Assembly (NCBI GenBank): GCA_947456185.1
Contig: CANGPW010000007.1
Span: 1-57,250, forward strand
DNA: 57,250 nucleotides
Direction: 5' to 3'
Source of the DNA: Bacteroidota bacterium
GTDB lineage: Bacteria; Bacteroidota; Bacteroidia; UKL13-3
Part shown: piece by piece, positions 17,841-26,405 of the stretch
Layout of the letters: every line of letters begins with the position of its first letter
How positions within the stretch are numbered: the first letter of the stretch is position 1
Translations under genes and position numbers: made by a program
The notes under the pieces: model-generated
Told to the model about the DNA's origin: nothing
Database searches by the model: none
What the model saw: the letters and a program-made list of their open reading frames with translations, nothing else

Positions 17841-18944
17841 ATGAAAGTGCTAACAATTGTTTCTTACCCGTTTTTGCCTGCCACCACTGGAGGCGAAATT
17901 TGCACTTTAGGATTACACAATGAATTGGCAAAAACTAATGAAGTTACTGTTTATACGGTGGCGCCTTATGCTACAAATTTCACAAAGCCAAATTTTGAAT
18001 TGATAGCAAATTTACCTTTTAAGGCAATTAGGTACATCAATATATTTGTATTTTTCAAAATACTGAAATTGATCAAAACGAAGCAGATTGATATAGTTTT
18101 CTTTGAACAAACTTGGTATGGTTGGTTGCTATTATTATTAAAAACATTTACCAATAAAAAATTAGTTGTTCGTGCGCATAATATTGAACATTTGCGTTTT
18201 AAAAGCATTGGTAAGGCTTGGTGGAAACTACTTTATTATTATGAGAAAATAACTTATAAATCGGCCAATCAAGTATTTTTTTTAACGGAAGAAGACAGAC
18301 AAAAAGCAATTGAAGTTTTTAAATTAAACGCTCATCAAACTCAGGTAATTCCATATGGTGTTGATGTAAAATCAATGCCAGTGAAAAACGAAAATGCTGC
18401 AACTGAAATTAAATTAAGACATGAAATAAACGAAAACGATCATATCATTTTGTTTTATGGAACAATGGGCTATAAACCAAATAATGATGCGGTTTTATAT
18501 TTGATCAATAAATTACAACCAGCATTGCAAAAGCAACCAAATTTTTTTTATAAAATATTGGTTTGTGGTAAAAATATACCTTTGACCATTGAGCAAAAAA
18601 TAAAAGCAAATCCAAGTATTATTTATTGTGGATTTGTGCCTGATTTAAATGAATACATTGATGCTGCAAATGTGGTTCTGAACCCAATATTAAGTGGGGG
18701 AGGAGTAAAAACAAAAGCCATTGATGCTTTAGCGCGAAATGCGAATTTAGTTTCTACCGAAACAGGTGCCATTGGAATAGACAAAGCAGTTTGTGGTAAT
18801 AAATTATATGTGGTTAACGACCATGATGTGGATGGTTTTGCTACTTCAATTATTAATTATTGCGAAGCAAAAACAACAAATATTCCTAAACAATTTTACG
18901 AAACCTATAACTGGAGTAAAATTATTGAAAGAATGGATTTATAG
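17841..18944 (+). CDS. Family 4 (GT-B) glycosyltransferase
   Basis: A 367-residue GT-B enzyme. The N-terminal half begins MKVLTIVSYPFLPATTGGE with the acceptor-site Gly-Gly; the C-terminal half has LFYGTMGYKPNND and a donor-site region, NPILSGGGVKTKAIDALA, the usual place of the EX7E-like motif though the acids are not both present. The ATG at 17841 is preferred over an upstream in-frame TTG because a -7 element overlaps the latter. It likely builds a surface glycan; there is no local polysaccharide operon, so the substrate is open. Confidence 0.88.
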   Translation: MKVLTIVSYPFLPATTGGEICTLGLHNELAKTNEVTVYTVAPYATNFTKPNFELIANLPFKAIRYINIFVFFKILKLIKTKQIDIVFFEQTWYGWLLLLLKTFTNKKLVVRAHNIEHLRFKSIGKAWWKLLYYYEKITYKSANQVFFLTEEDRQKAIEVFKLNAHQTQVIPYGVDVKSMPVKNENAATEIKLRHEINENDHIILFYGTMGYKPNNDAVLYLINKLQPALQKQPNFFYKILVCGKNIPLTIEQKIKANPSIIYCGFVPDLNEYIDAANVVLNPILSGGGVKTKAIDALARNANLVSTETGAIGIDKAVCGNKLYVVNDHDVDGFATSIINYCEAKTTNIPKQFYETYNWSKIIERMDL

Positions 18945-19008
18945 GAAATCTATAATTTAAATATCAAAAAAATCTATTAAATTTTAATAATTTGCGACCG
19001 TTTTGCAA

Positions 19009-20412
19009 ATGAATCCAACTTTACAATTACCCATATTTACTGAATTACAACAGTGTGCTGACAAACTGGGCTTAGAAGCCTATGTTATTGGTGGATTTGT
19101 TCGTGATTTGGTATTAAAACGCGAGTCAAAAGACATAGACATTGTGGTAGTTGGCGATGCATTGCCATTGGCAAAAGCATTTGCTTTGCTGCATAAGCAA
19201 AGTGATTTTGCGGTTTTTAAAAACTTTGGAACTGCCATGGTAAAAACTGCAGATTGGGAAGTAGAATTTGTAAGTTCGCGTAAAGAAAGTTACCAATCAA
19301 ATAGTAGGAAACCAATGGTAAGTCAAGGCACTTTAATTGACGACCAAAACAGAAGAGATTTTACCATTAATGCTTTAGCAATTAGCATCAACAAAAATAC
19401 TTTTGGTCAATTTATTGATCCATTTGGTGGATTAATTGACATAGAAAATAAAATAATCAAAACGCCATTAGCCCCTGATATTACTTTTAGTGACGATCCA
19501 TTGCGCATGCTTCGTGCCATTCGTTTTGCTTCGCAACTTGGATTTACCATTTTACCTGAAACATTTGAAGCTATTCAGCAAAATGCTGAACGAATAAACA
19601 TTATTTCGTATGAAAGAATCAGTGAGGAGTTGAATAAAATATTACTTTCACCAAAACCATCTGTTGGCTTAAAATTATTATTTGATAGTGGATTACTTAA
19701 ATTGGTGTTTAAGGAGTTGTATAACATGCATGGTGTGGAGGTAAAAAATGGGAAAGCACACAAAGATAATTTCCACCATACCATTCATGTGGTAGATAAT
19801 ATTTGCGAAGAAACCAATAATCTTTGGTTGCGTTGGGCTGCGTTATTACATGATATTGGCAAACCTTCCACCAAAAGATTTATAGAAGCTGAGGGTGGTT
19901 GGAAATTTCATGGGCATGAAGACAAAGGAAGTAGAATGGTTTCAACTATTTTCAATAATTTGAAGTTGCCACAAAACGAAAAAATGCGTTACGTTCAAAA
20001 GTTGGTTGCGTTGCATCACAGGCCAAAAGCATTAGCCGAAGATGGAGTAACTGATTCAGCAATTAGGCGATTAATTGTTGATACTGGTGATGATTTAGAA
20101 GATTTATTTACGCTTTGCAGGGCTGATATGACTACTCGTTTTGCGGAAAAAATTGCATTGTATAAAGGTAATTTGAACAAAGTTCAACAGTTTGTAAAGG
20201 AAGTAGAAGAACGTGATGAGTTGCGAAATTGGCAGCCACCAATAACTGGTGAAATGATTATGGAAACATTTAAATTACAACCATGCAAAGAAGTTGGTAT
20301 CATCAAAAACCATATTCGTGAAGCTATTTTAGATGGAAAAATAAAAAACGATTTCAACGAAGCATTTGAGTATATGAAAACTATTGCCGCTGAGTTAGGA
20401 ATTAGACTATAG
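19009..20412 (+). CDS. cca: CCA tRNA nucleotidyltransferase / poly(A) polymerase family with HD domain
   Basis: A 467-residue class II nucleotidyltransferase. It shows GGFVRD, the catalytic DIDIVV pair, RRDFTINALA, DPLRMLRAIRFA and a downstream HD domain (LLHDIGK, then ALHHRPK). It adds or repairs the 3' CCA of tRNAs; poly(A) polymerase function cannot be excluded by motif alone. The ATG at 19009 follows an in-frame TTG at 19003 that I do not favour. The last codons and TAG stop lie in the same repeat that encodes the tail of the convergent phosphatase gene, which it overlaps by six bases. Confidence 0.92.
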   Translation: MNPTLQLPIFTELQQCADKLGLEAYVIGGFVRDLVLKRESKDIDIVVVGDALPLAKAFALLHKQSDFAVFKNFGTAMVKTADWEVEFVSSRKESYQSNSRKPMVSQGTLIDDQNRRDFTINALAISINKNTFGQFIDPFGGLIDIENKIIKTPLAPDITFSDDPLRMLRAIRFASQLGFTILPETFEAIQQNAERINIISYERISEELNKILLSPKPSVGLKLLFDSGLLKLVFKELYNMHGVEVKNGKAHKDNFHHTIHVVDNICEETNNLWLRWAALLHDIGKPSTKRFIEAEGGWKFHGHEDKGSRMVSTIFNNLKLPQNEKMRYVQKLVALHHRPKALAEDGVTDSAIRRLIVDTGDDLEDLFTLCRADMTTRFAEKIALYKGNLNKVQQFVKEVEERDELRNWQPPITGEMIMETFKLQPCKEVGIIKNHIREAILDGKIKNDFNEAFEYMKTIAAELGIRL

Positions 20413-20442
20413 ACTATGGTCCATGGTCAATGGTCTATCAAC
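20407..20442. repeat. Repeat words (CTATGGTCCATGG, TCAATGGTCTAT) spanning two convergent gene ends
   Basis: Short related words such as GACTATAGACTATGGTCC follow each other here. On the plus strand they hold the cca TAG; on the minus strand they are read through as the last dozen codons of the HAD gene, ending in its TAG. The same vocabulary appears near 2882-2895 and 45460-45481. Confidence 0.75.
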
Positions 20443-21132
20443 TATTTCATTGTTTTCAACTGTAAAAAAAGCTGTTGGTGCAGCTTGTCGTTGGGTAATA
20501 TAATCTTTATAAATTTCGCTGTAAGCCGTTCGGTGTTCCAACACTTCATTATAAGTTTCTGTTAAACCAATGAGCATTTCACACGCTTCACGAACTGCAA
20601 AATTTCCGCTTTCATGAGCTGTGATATAATCGGCTAAATTATTATTAATAACATAGTTTTTAAACAAAGGATTTGCTTTTCTATTTATAAGTATACGAAT
20701 GCCGCAAACCTTTGCGATGCTTAAGTCAAGCACATCGTCAAACATATAACAAACTTCATTTTTATTGATATTATTTGCTTTACAAAAATGTTCAAGTGCA
20801 ATGATTTTATCTGCCACTTTAAAATAGGAAGAAGAAAAATGTTCTCGGTTGCTAAAGTAAAAAGCCATTTCATTTTTTTCGCCAGAAATAATGGCGCAAG
20901 CAGGCATTTTATTATGATGTAAAAAATAATTGAATCGAAGCAAGTTTGTTCCCATGCTATCTGCTTCGTTGAAAGTAGAACTTTTATTTTCGTTTTTTAC
21001 GGCATTATTAAACACACCATCCCAATCAAAAACAAAGGCTTTGATGCCTTTTAGCTTTAAAGATATTTGTTCTGCATCGGATAAAAACACACCACCAATT
21101 TCAGTGAAAACTAATTCAATATGATTATTCAT
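20407..21132 (-). CDS. KdsC-like HAD phosphatase with repeat-encoded C-terminal tail
   Basis: A 241-residue HAD hydrolase of the small-cap KdsC type. The nucleophile motif is VFDWDGVFN (DxDG), followed by IISGEK (motif II) and MFDDVLDL (motif IV). KdsC removes phosphate from KDO-8-phosphate or related sugar-acid phosphates; the exact substrate is uncertain. About 50 residues follow the HAD core, and the final VDRPLTMDHSL is encoded by intergenic repeat words, so it is unlikely to be functional protein. It overlaps the convergent cca gene by six bases. Confidence 0.85.
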   Translation of the reverse strand: MNNHIELVFTEIGGVFLSDAEQISLKLKGIKAFVFDWDGVFNNAVKNENKSSTFNEADSMGTNLLRFNYFLHHNKMPACAIISGEKNEMAFYFSNREHFSSSYFKVADKIIALEHFCKANNINKNEVCYMFDDVLDLSIAKVCGIRILINRKANPLFKNYVINNNLADYITAHESGNFAVREACEMLIGLTETYNEVLEHRTAYSEIYKDYITQRQAAPTAFFTVENNEIVDRPLTMDHSL

Positions 21133-21402
21133 AAGTTGATAAAAATAAAATGCAATATTATACTTTAAATACGAAGATAAAAGTGCTAAAATTACACATT
21201 AATTGAGTTTGATTGTCGCAATTAAAAATCATTATTCACAGTTAAAAAACTAAATGTCTATTTTGATATGATTAGCTAATTCCTTAATTGGTAAAGGATT
21301 TAGTTGTTTTGTTTAAAAATTTATTTTCAAAAGTAGGTTTATCCACCATGTACTGCTAAAACCTTATTTTTAAGAGTAAATCAGTGCTATATATTCGTAA
21401 TA

Positions 21403-22578
21403 ATGATACTGATAAATAAATACGAAGCAGCAATTAGCATTGATGAAGCATTTGTAAAATACGAACATCAATATGAAGAGTTGAAAAAAATATTTGACTT
21501 TATTGATTTGCCTGAAGCAATAGTTGATACTGAAAAGTTAAATAGCTCAATATTGCGTAATTATTATGCCAATGCAATAGATCATAATTTATTAGAAGTA
21601 AAAACTGTAAAATATATAATTAGCAGAAATATTCGTCCATCGGGTGCTGCAGAGTCTGCTGTATTCCAATACTACAAAGCTGAAAAATATTTATTTGATA
21701 ATGTTAACCAACCATTAACTATTTCAATGGTTTATCATTTACATAAAATATTAGTTACAGATTTATTACTTCAATCACCAGAATCAAATTTATTTGATAA
21801 TAAATCGTTTTCACAACCAGAAAGATTACATCCAGAATCAGAATTAGAGCTAGAGAATTTATTTGAATTTTTAAACAGTGATACAGAATTTCATCCAATT
21901 ATTCAAAGTTGGATGTTGCATTTTAAAATCCTTTCATTACCAATGTTTGCGGAAGCTAAAAATAAATTTGCTTCACTTTTGCAAAGTTTTTGGTTAAGAA
22001 AACACAATATGGATTTAAATGGTTTATTAAGTTTAGAACACGAATTATACATTAAGAAAAATGAGTATTTGACTTATTTCCTTGAAAATAAAAATACAGA
22101 ATCACCTATTCAAGAACAAAGTTTAAACGAACAAATTGTATTTGGATTATCGTTACATGCCAATCAATTAACACGCATGTACCAGTTATTACAATCATAT
22201 TTTCGTAAGCAAATTGATTACGAAAAACTAAATCCTCGTCAAAAAAATATCATGAATTTTGTGTTCCAAAGCGGATACAAATTAAAAGAAATAGATGATT
22301 CAATTTTAAACAAACGCCAAAAGTTAATTATGTATATTATTCAACACAGAGGCTTTGTAAGTACCAAAGAATTAGTGAGTGAGTTTGAATGTAACCGTAA
22401 AACTATTCAACGCGATTTTATTCATTTATTGGAATTAAATTTGGTAAAGATTATTGGCATGGGAAGCGCTTTAAAGTATTCATTAAACTTAGATAATTAT
22501 AAACAAGATCCAATTAATCAATACCAATCTGAATACTTGAAAAACAGTGATGAACAATTAATTCTTGGTTACGAATAA
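21403..22578 (+). CDS. Fic-fold protein without catalytic motif, fused to a DeoR-like winged helix
   Basis: A 391-residue protein. Residues about 100-230 follow the Fic domain layout (ISMVYHLHKIL, a loop, LHPESELELENLFEFL, then HPIIQSWMLHF). The active-site stretch 173-188, HFKILSLPMFAEAKNK, aligns without gaps to HxxFxxxHPFxDGNGR, but the catalytic His is Pro180 and the Gly/Asn/Arg positions are lost. Residues about 305-362 form a winged helix (FVSTKELVSEFECNRKTIQRDFIHLLE). AMPylation is therefore unlikely; a DNA-binding regulator using a Fic scaffold is my inference. It stands alone, with a terminator after it and 270 bases of plain AT-rich DNA before. Confidence 0.75.
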   Translation: MILINKYEAAISIDEAFVKYEHQYEELKKIFDFIDLPEAIVDTEKLNSSILRNYYANAIDHNLLEVKTVKYIISRNIRPSGAAESAVFQYYKAEKYLFDNVNQPLTISMVYHLHKILVTDLLLQSPESNLFDNKSFSQPERLHPESELELENLFEFLNSDTEFHPIIQSWMLHFKILSLPMFAEAKNKFASLLQSFWLRKHNMDLNGLLSLEHELYIKKNEYLTYFLENKNTESPIQEQSLNEQIVFGLSLHANQLTRMYQLLQSYFRKQIDYEKLNPRQKNIMNFVFQSGYKLKEIDDSILNKRQKLIMYIIQHRGFVSTKELVSEFECNRKTIQRDFIHLLELNLVKIIGMGSALKYSLNLDNYKQDPINQYQSEYLKNSDEQLILGYE

Positions 22579-22595
22579 TTGAAATTAAACGACAT

Positions 22596-22631
22596 AAAAA
22601 AAGGAACTTTAATTAAAAAGTTCCTTTTTTT
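22596..22631. terminator. Bidirectional terminator between the Fic-like and DUF2795 genes
   Basis: GGAACTTT (22603-22610) and AAAGTTCC (22617-22624) form the stem, with A and T runs on the two sides. It separates two convergent genes ending at 22578 and 22635. Confidence 0.9.
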
Positions 22632-22634
22632 ATG

Positions 22635-22856
22635 TTACAACTCATCTTCATTGTAAAAATAATCTTCTTTAGTAGGGTAATCAGGCCAAATTTCTTCAAT
22701 ACCTTCAAAAGGCTCTCCGTCATCTTCAATTTCTTGTAAATTTTCAATTACTTCAAGTGGCGCACCACTTCTAATTCCGTAATCAATTAATTCATCTTTT
22801 GTGGCTGGCCAAGGCGCATCGTCTAAATATGAAGCAAGTTCTAGTGTCCAATACAT
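22635..22856 (-). CDS. DUF2795 family small acidic protein
   Basis: A 73-residue protein beginning MYWTLELASYLDDAPWPAT and ending in an acidic tail (YPTKEDYFYNEDEL). This matches the strongly conserved DUF2795 proteins of Bacteroidota. Function is not known; the family is small, soluble and nearly invariant, which points to a core role. The next 220 bases upstream to cphA are AT-rich and hold nothing I can name. Confidence 0.88.
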   Translation of the reverse strand: MYWTLELASYLDDAPWPATKDELIDYGIRSGAPLEVIENLQEIEDDGEPFEGIEEIWPDYPTKEDYFYNEDEL

Positions 22857-23076
22857 ATTATTATAGGTTTTAAAATTTATGCGAAAATATATTTAATTAA
22901 GACTTTAGCAACCACAAATTATTTACATTCAATATTATTTTACATTTTCAATTTATATTGACCTTTATTGTCTGAATATCAGTTTACAACAAATAAAAGA
23001 GAATTAAAAATAAACATTTATTAATAATTTATATTTCATATTTGATATCATTATTCATCTAATACTTTAATATTTT

Positions 23077-25707
23077 TTACAAACCAAACTCAACCAAACC
23101 TTCGTCTTCTTGTTCTTTCATTTTCATAATTTGATCTAAGGCATCTGGAACTACATCGCTGCAAATGGTAATAAAACTGCCTCTTGCGGCATTTTTTATA
23201 GCAAATTCTATGGCTTCAGTTTCTTTTTTAATGACAGTTACTTTTTTATTAGCATCTACTTCAGTAATTCCACGCATCATTAAATCTATTATTTCTTGTT
23301 CAGTTTTGCCTCTTAAGTTTTTATCTTGGCGAATAATTACTTCGTCAAACATATTGGCAGCCACACTTCCTAAGCTTATTGTATCTTCATCACGTCTGTC
23401 GCCAACACCTGCAATTATTCCTACATGCTTTGCATTTATTTTGCTTAACATATCGGCTATAGCTGTAAAACCAGCTGCATTGTGCGCATAATCAACCATT
23501 ACTTGAAAGTTTTTAAAACTAAAAATATTCATTCGTCCTGGTGTTTGAGCTGGACTAGGAATAAAAGTTTGCAATGCAATTCGCATGTCTTCTATTTTAA
23601 AATTACGGATAAATCCAGCAATTAAAGTTGGTAAAATATTTTGAATATTAAACGATGCTTTTCCACCAAAAGTTAATGGAATATTGATGGCTTTTTCTAC
23701 CCTAATTTTCCATGTTCCTTTGCTAATTGTTACATAACCATTTTCATAAATAGCAGCCAAACCACCAGCATTGATATGCTCTTTGATGATTGGATTGTTT
23801 TCATCCATACTAAAATAAGCAACTTTACATGCCAAACCCTTAGCCATTCCCGCAGCCCATTTATTATCGGCATTTAATATGCTATAACCATTTGGTAACA
23901 CACTTTCGGGAACTACCGCTTTCACTCTTGCTAATTGTTCAATGGTATCAATATCACCTAAGCCCAAATGGTCTTCAGCAACGTTAGTTACAATGGCAAT
24001 ATCGCAATTATGAAAACCTAAACCTGAACGTAATATTCCACCTCTAGCACATTCTAAAACTGCAAAATCAACCGTTGGATCTTTTAACACAAACTCTGCA
24101 CTTACAGGTCCGGTACAATCGCCACGCATCATCATTTGGTTTTGAATATAAACACCATCGGTAGTAGTATAACCCACTTTATAACCCATTGTTTTTACCA
24201 TGTGAGCCATTAATCGGGTAGTGGTAGTTTTACCATTTGTACCTGTAATAGCTATGATTGGAATACGTGCTGAACTTCCTATTGGATATAACATATCAAT
24301 TACTGGCTCAGCCACATTTCTTGGTAATCCTTGAGCTGGATCAATGTGCATCCTGAAACCAGGAGCAGCATTTACTTCTATTACACCACCGCCTGATTCG
24401 GCAACGGGTTCGCTTAATGTTTTAGCCATGATATCTATACCGCAAATATCTAAACCAATAATTCTTGCTATTCGTTCACACATAAAAATATTATCGGGAT
24501 GAACTAAATCAGTAATATCAGTAGCAGTTCCACCGGTTGAAAGATTTGCAGTAGGTTTTAACCAAAGCTCTTCACCTTCGGGTAAAACACTTTCTAACGT
24601 TAGGTCTTTATCTTTTAAAATATCCAAAGTAAACTGATCTACTTTGATACTTGTCAATGTTTTTTCGTGTCCAAAACCTCTTCGTGGGTCTAGGTTTGTA
24701 ATGTCAATTAATTCGGCAATGGTACTTTTTCCATCACCAATAACCGATGCTGGTTTGCGTATTGCGGCAGCAACAAACTTATAGTTAATTACCAAAACAC
24801 GATGGTCCAAACCTGAAATAAATTTTTCAACAATTACACCTCTTGAATATACTTTAGCGGCTTCTAAACCTTTAACAGCATCTTCCCAATTATTAATATC
24901 TGTGGTAGCACCTTTTCCGTGATTTCCATCAACGGGTTTAGTAACAATAGGATATTTGATACTTTCTATGGCAGCTTGTAATCCTTCTTCGCCATATACA
25001 ATTCGACCTTTTGGAACTGGAATTTCAGCCGCACCTAATAAATTTTTAGTTTCTTCTTTATCGCAGGCAATGTCTACTGCTATGCTGCCAGTAGTACTGG
25101 CAATGGTTGCCCTGATTCGTTTTTGATTGATTCCATAACCCAACTGAACCAATGAATTTCTGTTTAAACGAATATAAGGAATTCCTCTGGAAACTGCTTC
25201 TTCTACAATGCAGCCGGTGCTTGGGCCTAATCTTTCATCTTCTCTAATTTCCCTAAGTTCTTGAATATCATTTCCTAAGTCGTAGTCTGTTCCGGCTATT
25301 AATGCTTCCGCAATTCTAACGGCAGATCTTGCCGCAAAAACACCTGCTTTTTCTTCCATGTAGCTAAACACTACATTGTATACGCCTTCTTTACTGGTTG
25401 AACGCGTTCGACCAAAGCCAGTTTCCATGCCTGCCAATGTTTGAATTTCAAGTGCTATATGTTCTATTACATGACCCATCCAAGTTCCATCTTTTACACG
25501 CATAAAAAAACCACCAGCTACTTGTTCCGAACATCTATGAGAAAACATGCTTGGAAACATTTTTTCTAAACGTTCTGAAAAACCATCAATTTTATTGGTA
25601 GGGCTTTGTTCTAATTCTTCTAAATCCAAACGCATTTGAATTAATTTATGTCTGCGTACACTCCAATAATTTGGTCCGCGCATGGTTTTTATATCAAGTA
25701 TTTTCAT
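23077..25707 (-). CDS. cphA: Cyanophycin synthetase
   Basis: An 876-residue ATP-dependent ligase building the Asp-Arg storage polymer cyanophycin. Domain order: N-terminal recognition domain (MRGPNYWSVRRHKLIQ at the start), ATP-grasp domain (about 210-470, with PVDGNHGKG and a GGGVIEVNAAPGFRMH metal site), then a Mur-ligase-like domain with P-loop GTNGKTTTT, and the C-terminal ligase domain (VMVDYAHNAAG, AGVGDRRDED). Length and motifs match bacterial CphA. No cyanophycinase (cphB) or isoaspartyl dipeptidase gene is adjacent, which is unusual for this operon. The frame begins at an ATG 172 bases from the divergent DinB gene. Confidence 0.95.
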   Translation of the reverse strand: MKILDIKTMRGPNYWSVRRHKLIQMRLDLEELEQSPTNKIDGFSERLEKMFPSMFSHRCSEQVAGGFFMRVKDGTWMGHVIEHIALEIQTLAGMETGFGRTRSTSKEGVYNVVFSYMEEKAGVFAARSAVRIAEALIAGTDYDLGNDIQELREIREDERLGPSTGCIVEEAVSRGIPYIRLNRNSLVQLGYGINQKRIRATIASTTGSIAVDIACDKEETKNLLGAAEIPVPKGRIVYGEEGLQAAIESIKYPIVTKPVDGNHGKGATTDINNWEDAVKGLEAAKVYSRGVIVEKFISGLDHRVLVINYKFVAAAIRKPASVIGDGKSTIAELIDITNLDPRRGFGHEKTLTSIKVDQFTLDILKDKDLTLESVLPEGEELWLKPTANLSTGGTATDITDLVHPDNIFMCERIARIIGLDICGIDIMAKTLSEPVAESGGGVIEVNAAPGFRMHIDPAQGLPRNVAEPVIDMLYPIGSSARIPIIAITGTNGKTTTTRLMAHMVKTMGYKVGYTTTDGVYIQNQMMMRGDCTGPVSAEFVLKDPTVDFAVLECARGGILRSGLGFHNCDIAIVTNVAEDHLGLGDIDTIEQLARVKAVVPESVLPNGYSILNADNKWAAGMAKGLACKVAYFSMDENNPIIKEHINAGGLAAIYENGYVTISKGTWKIRVEKAINIPLTFGGKASFNIQNILPTLIAGFIRNFKIEDMRIALQTFIPSPAQTPGRMNIFSFKNFQVMVDYAHNAAGFTAIADMLSKINAKHVGIIAGVGDRRDEDTISLGSVAANMFDEVIIRQDKNLRGKTEQEIIDLMMRGITEVDANKKVTVIKKETEAIEFAIKNAARGSFITICSDVVPDALDQIMKMKEQEDEGLVEFGL

Positions 25708-25878
25708 TTGGCTATTTGTATTTTTTTGTAATTATAGTTATAGTTTTTATAAATTTTACAAAAACTTTTAAATGTTTTAAAATAAATTTACATGTAAAGT
25801 TTAAATCGTAAAAATGAATGATAATTTGCAATAAATGAATGAAATTTTTGCTAAACTTGCTGCTCGAAAAAAACTACA

Positions 25879-26397
25879 ATGGAAATTACAAAACCCAACT
25901 TATCGTTATTTAATCCTTACATTGCTTCTTATGTTAATTTAGTAAAATCGGAAGATTTATATACCGAATTATACAAAGAAAGCATGGAAACCATAGAGCT
26001 TTTTACTAGCTTAGATGAGGAAACTTTATTGTTTAAATATGAATCCAATAAATGGACTGTAAAAGAAATTTTCCAACACATCATTGACTGTGAAAGAGTT
26101 TTTCAATACAGAATTTTATCAATAGCGCGTAATTCTGAAGTTCCTTTGGCGGGCTTTGACCACAATATATTTGTAGAAACGAGCATGGCCGATAAAAGAG
26201 ATATTTACGACATGGTTCGTGAGTTTTCTATGGTGAGAGGTTCTACTGTTGAAATACTAAAATCGTTACCAAGTTCTGCTTGGGATAAAATGGGTGTTGC
26301 CAATAATAATCCAGCAAGTGTAAGAAGCATTGCTTACATGTTATTAGGACACGAAATTCACCACAGAACTGTTATAGAAAAGAAATATTTGTTGTAA
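25879..26397 (+). CDS. DinB superfamily protein
   Basis: A 172-residue four-helix-bundle protein. Probable metal ligands are H67 (WTVKEIFQH) and the H158/H161/H162 group (LGHEIHH), the DinB spacing. Members are thiol-dependent transferases (bacillithiol or mycothiol type) or of unknown function, and Bacteroidota carry many. The gene ends eight bases before the convergent radical SAM gene. The start gives MEITKPNLSL, matching common family starts. Confidence 0.85.
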   Translation: MEITKPNLSLFNPYIASYVNLVKSEDLYTELYKESMETIELFTSLDEETLLFKYESNKWTVKEIFQHIIDCERVFQYRILSIARNSEVPLAGFDHNIFVETSMADKRDIYDMVREFSMVRGSTVEILKSLPSSAWDKMGVANNNPASVRSIAYMLLGHEIHHRTVIEKKYLL

Positions 26398-26405
26398 TCA
26401 AATTC

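Noticed and set aside
17740-17931. Longer hpt frame adding 64 N-terminal residues
   Set aside because: It would cross the divergent promoter and enter the GT4 gene; the family start MNVQVKDL fits the ATG at 17739.
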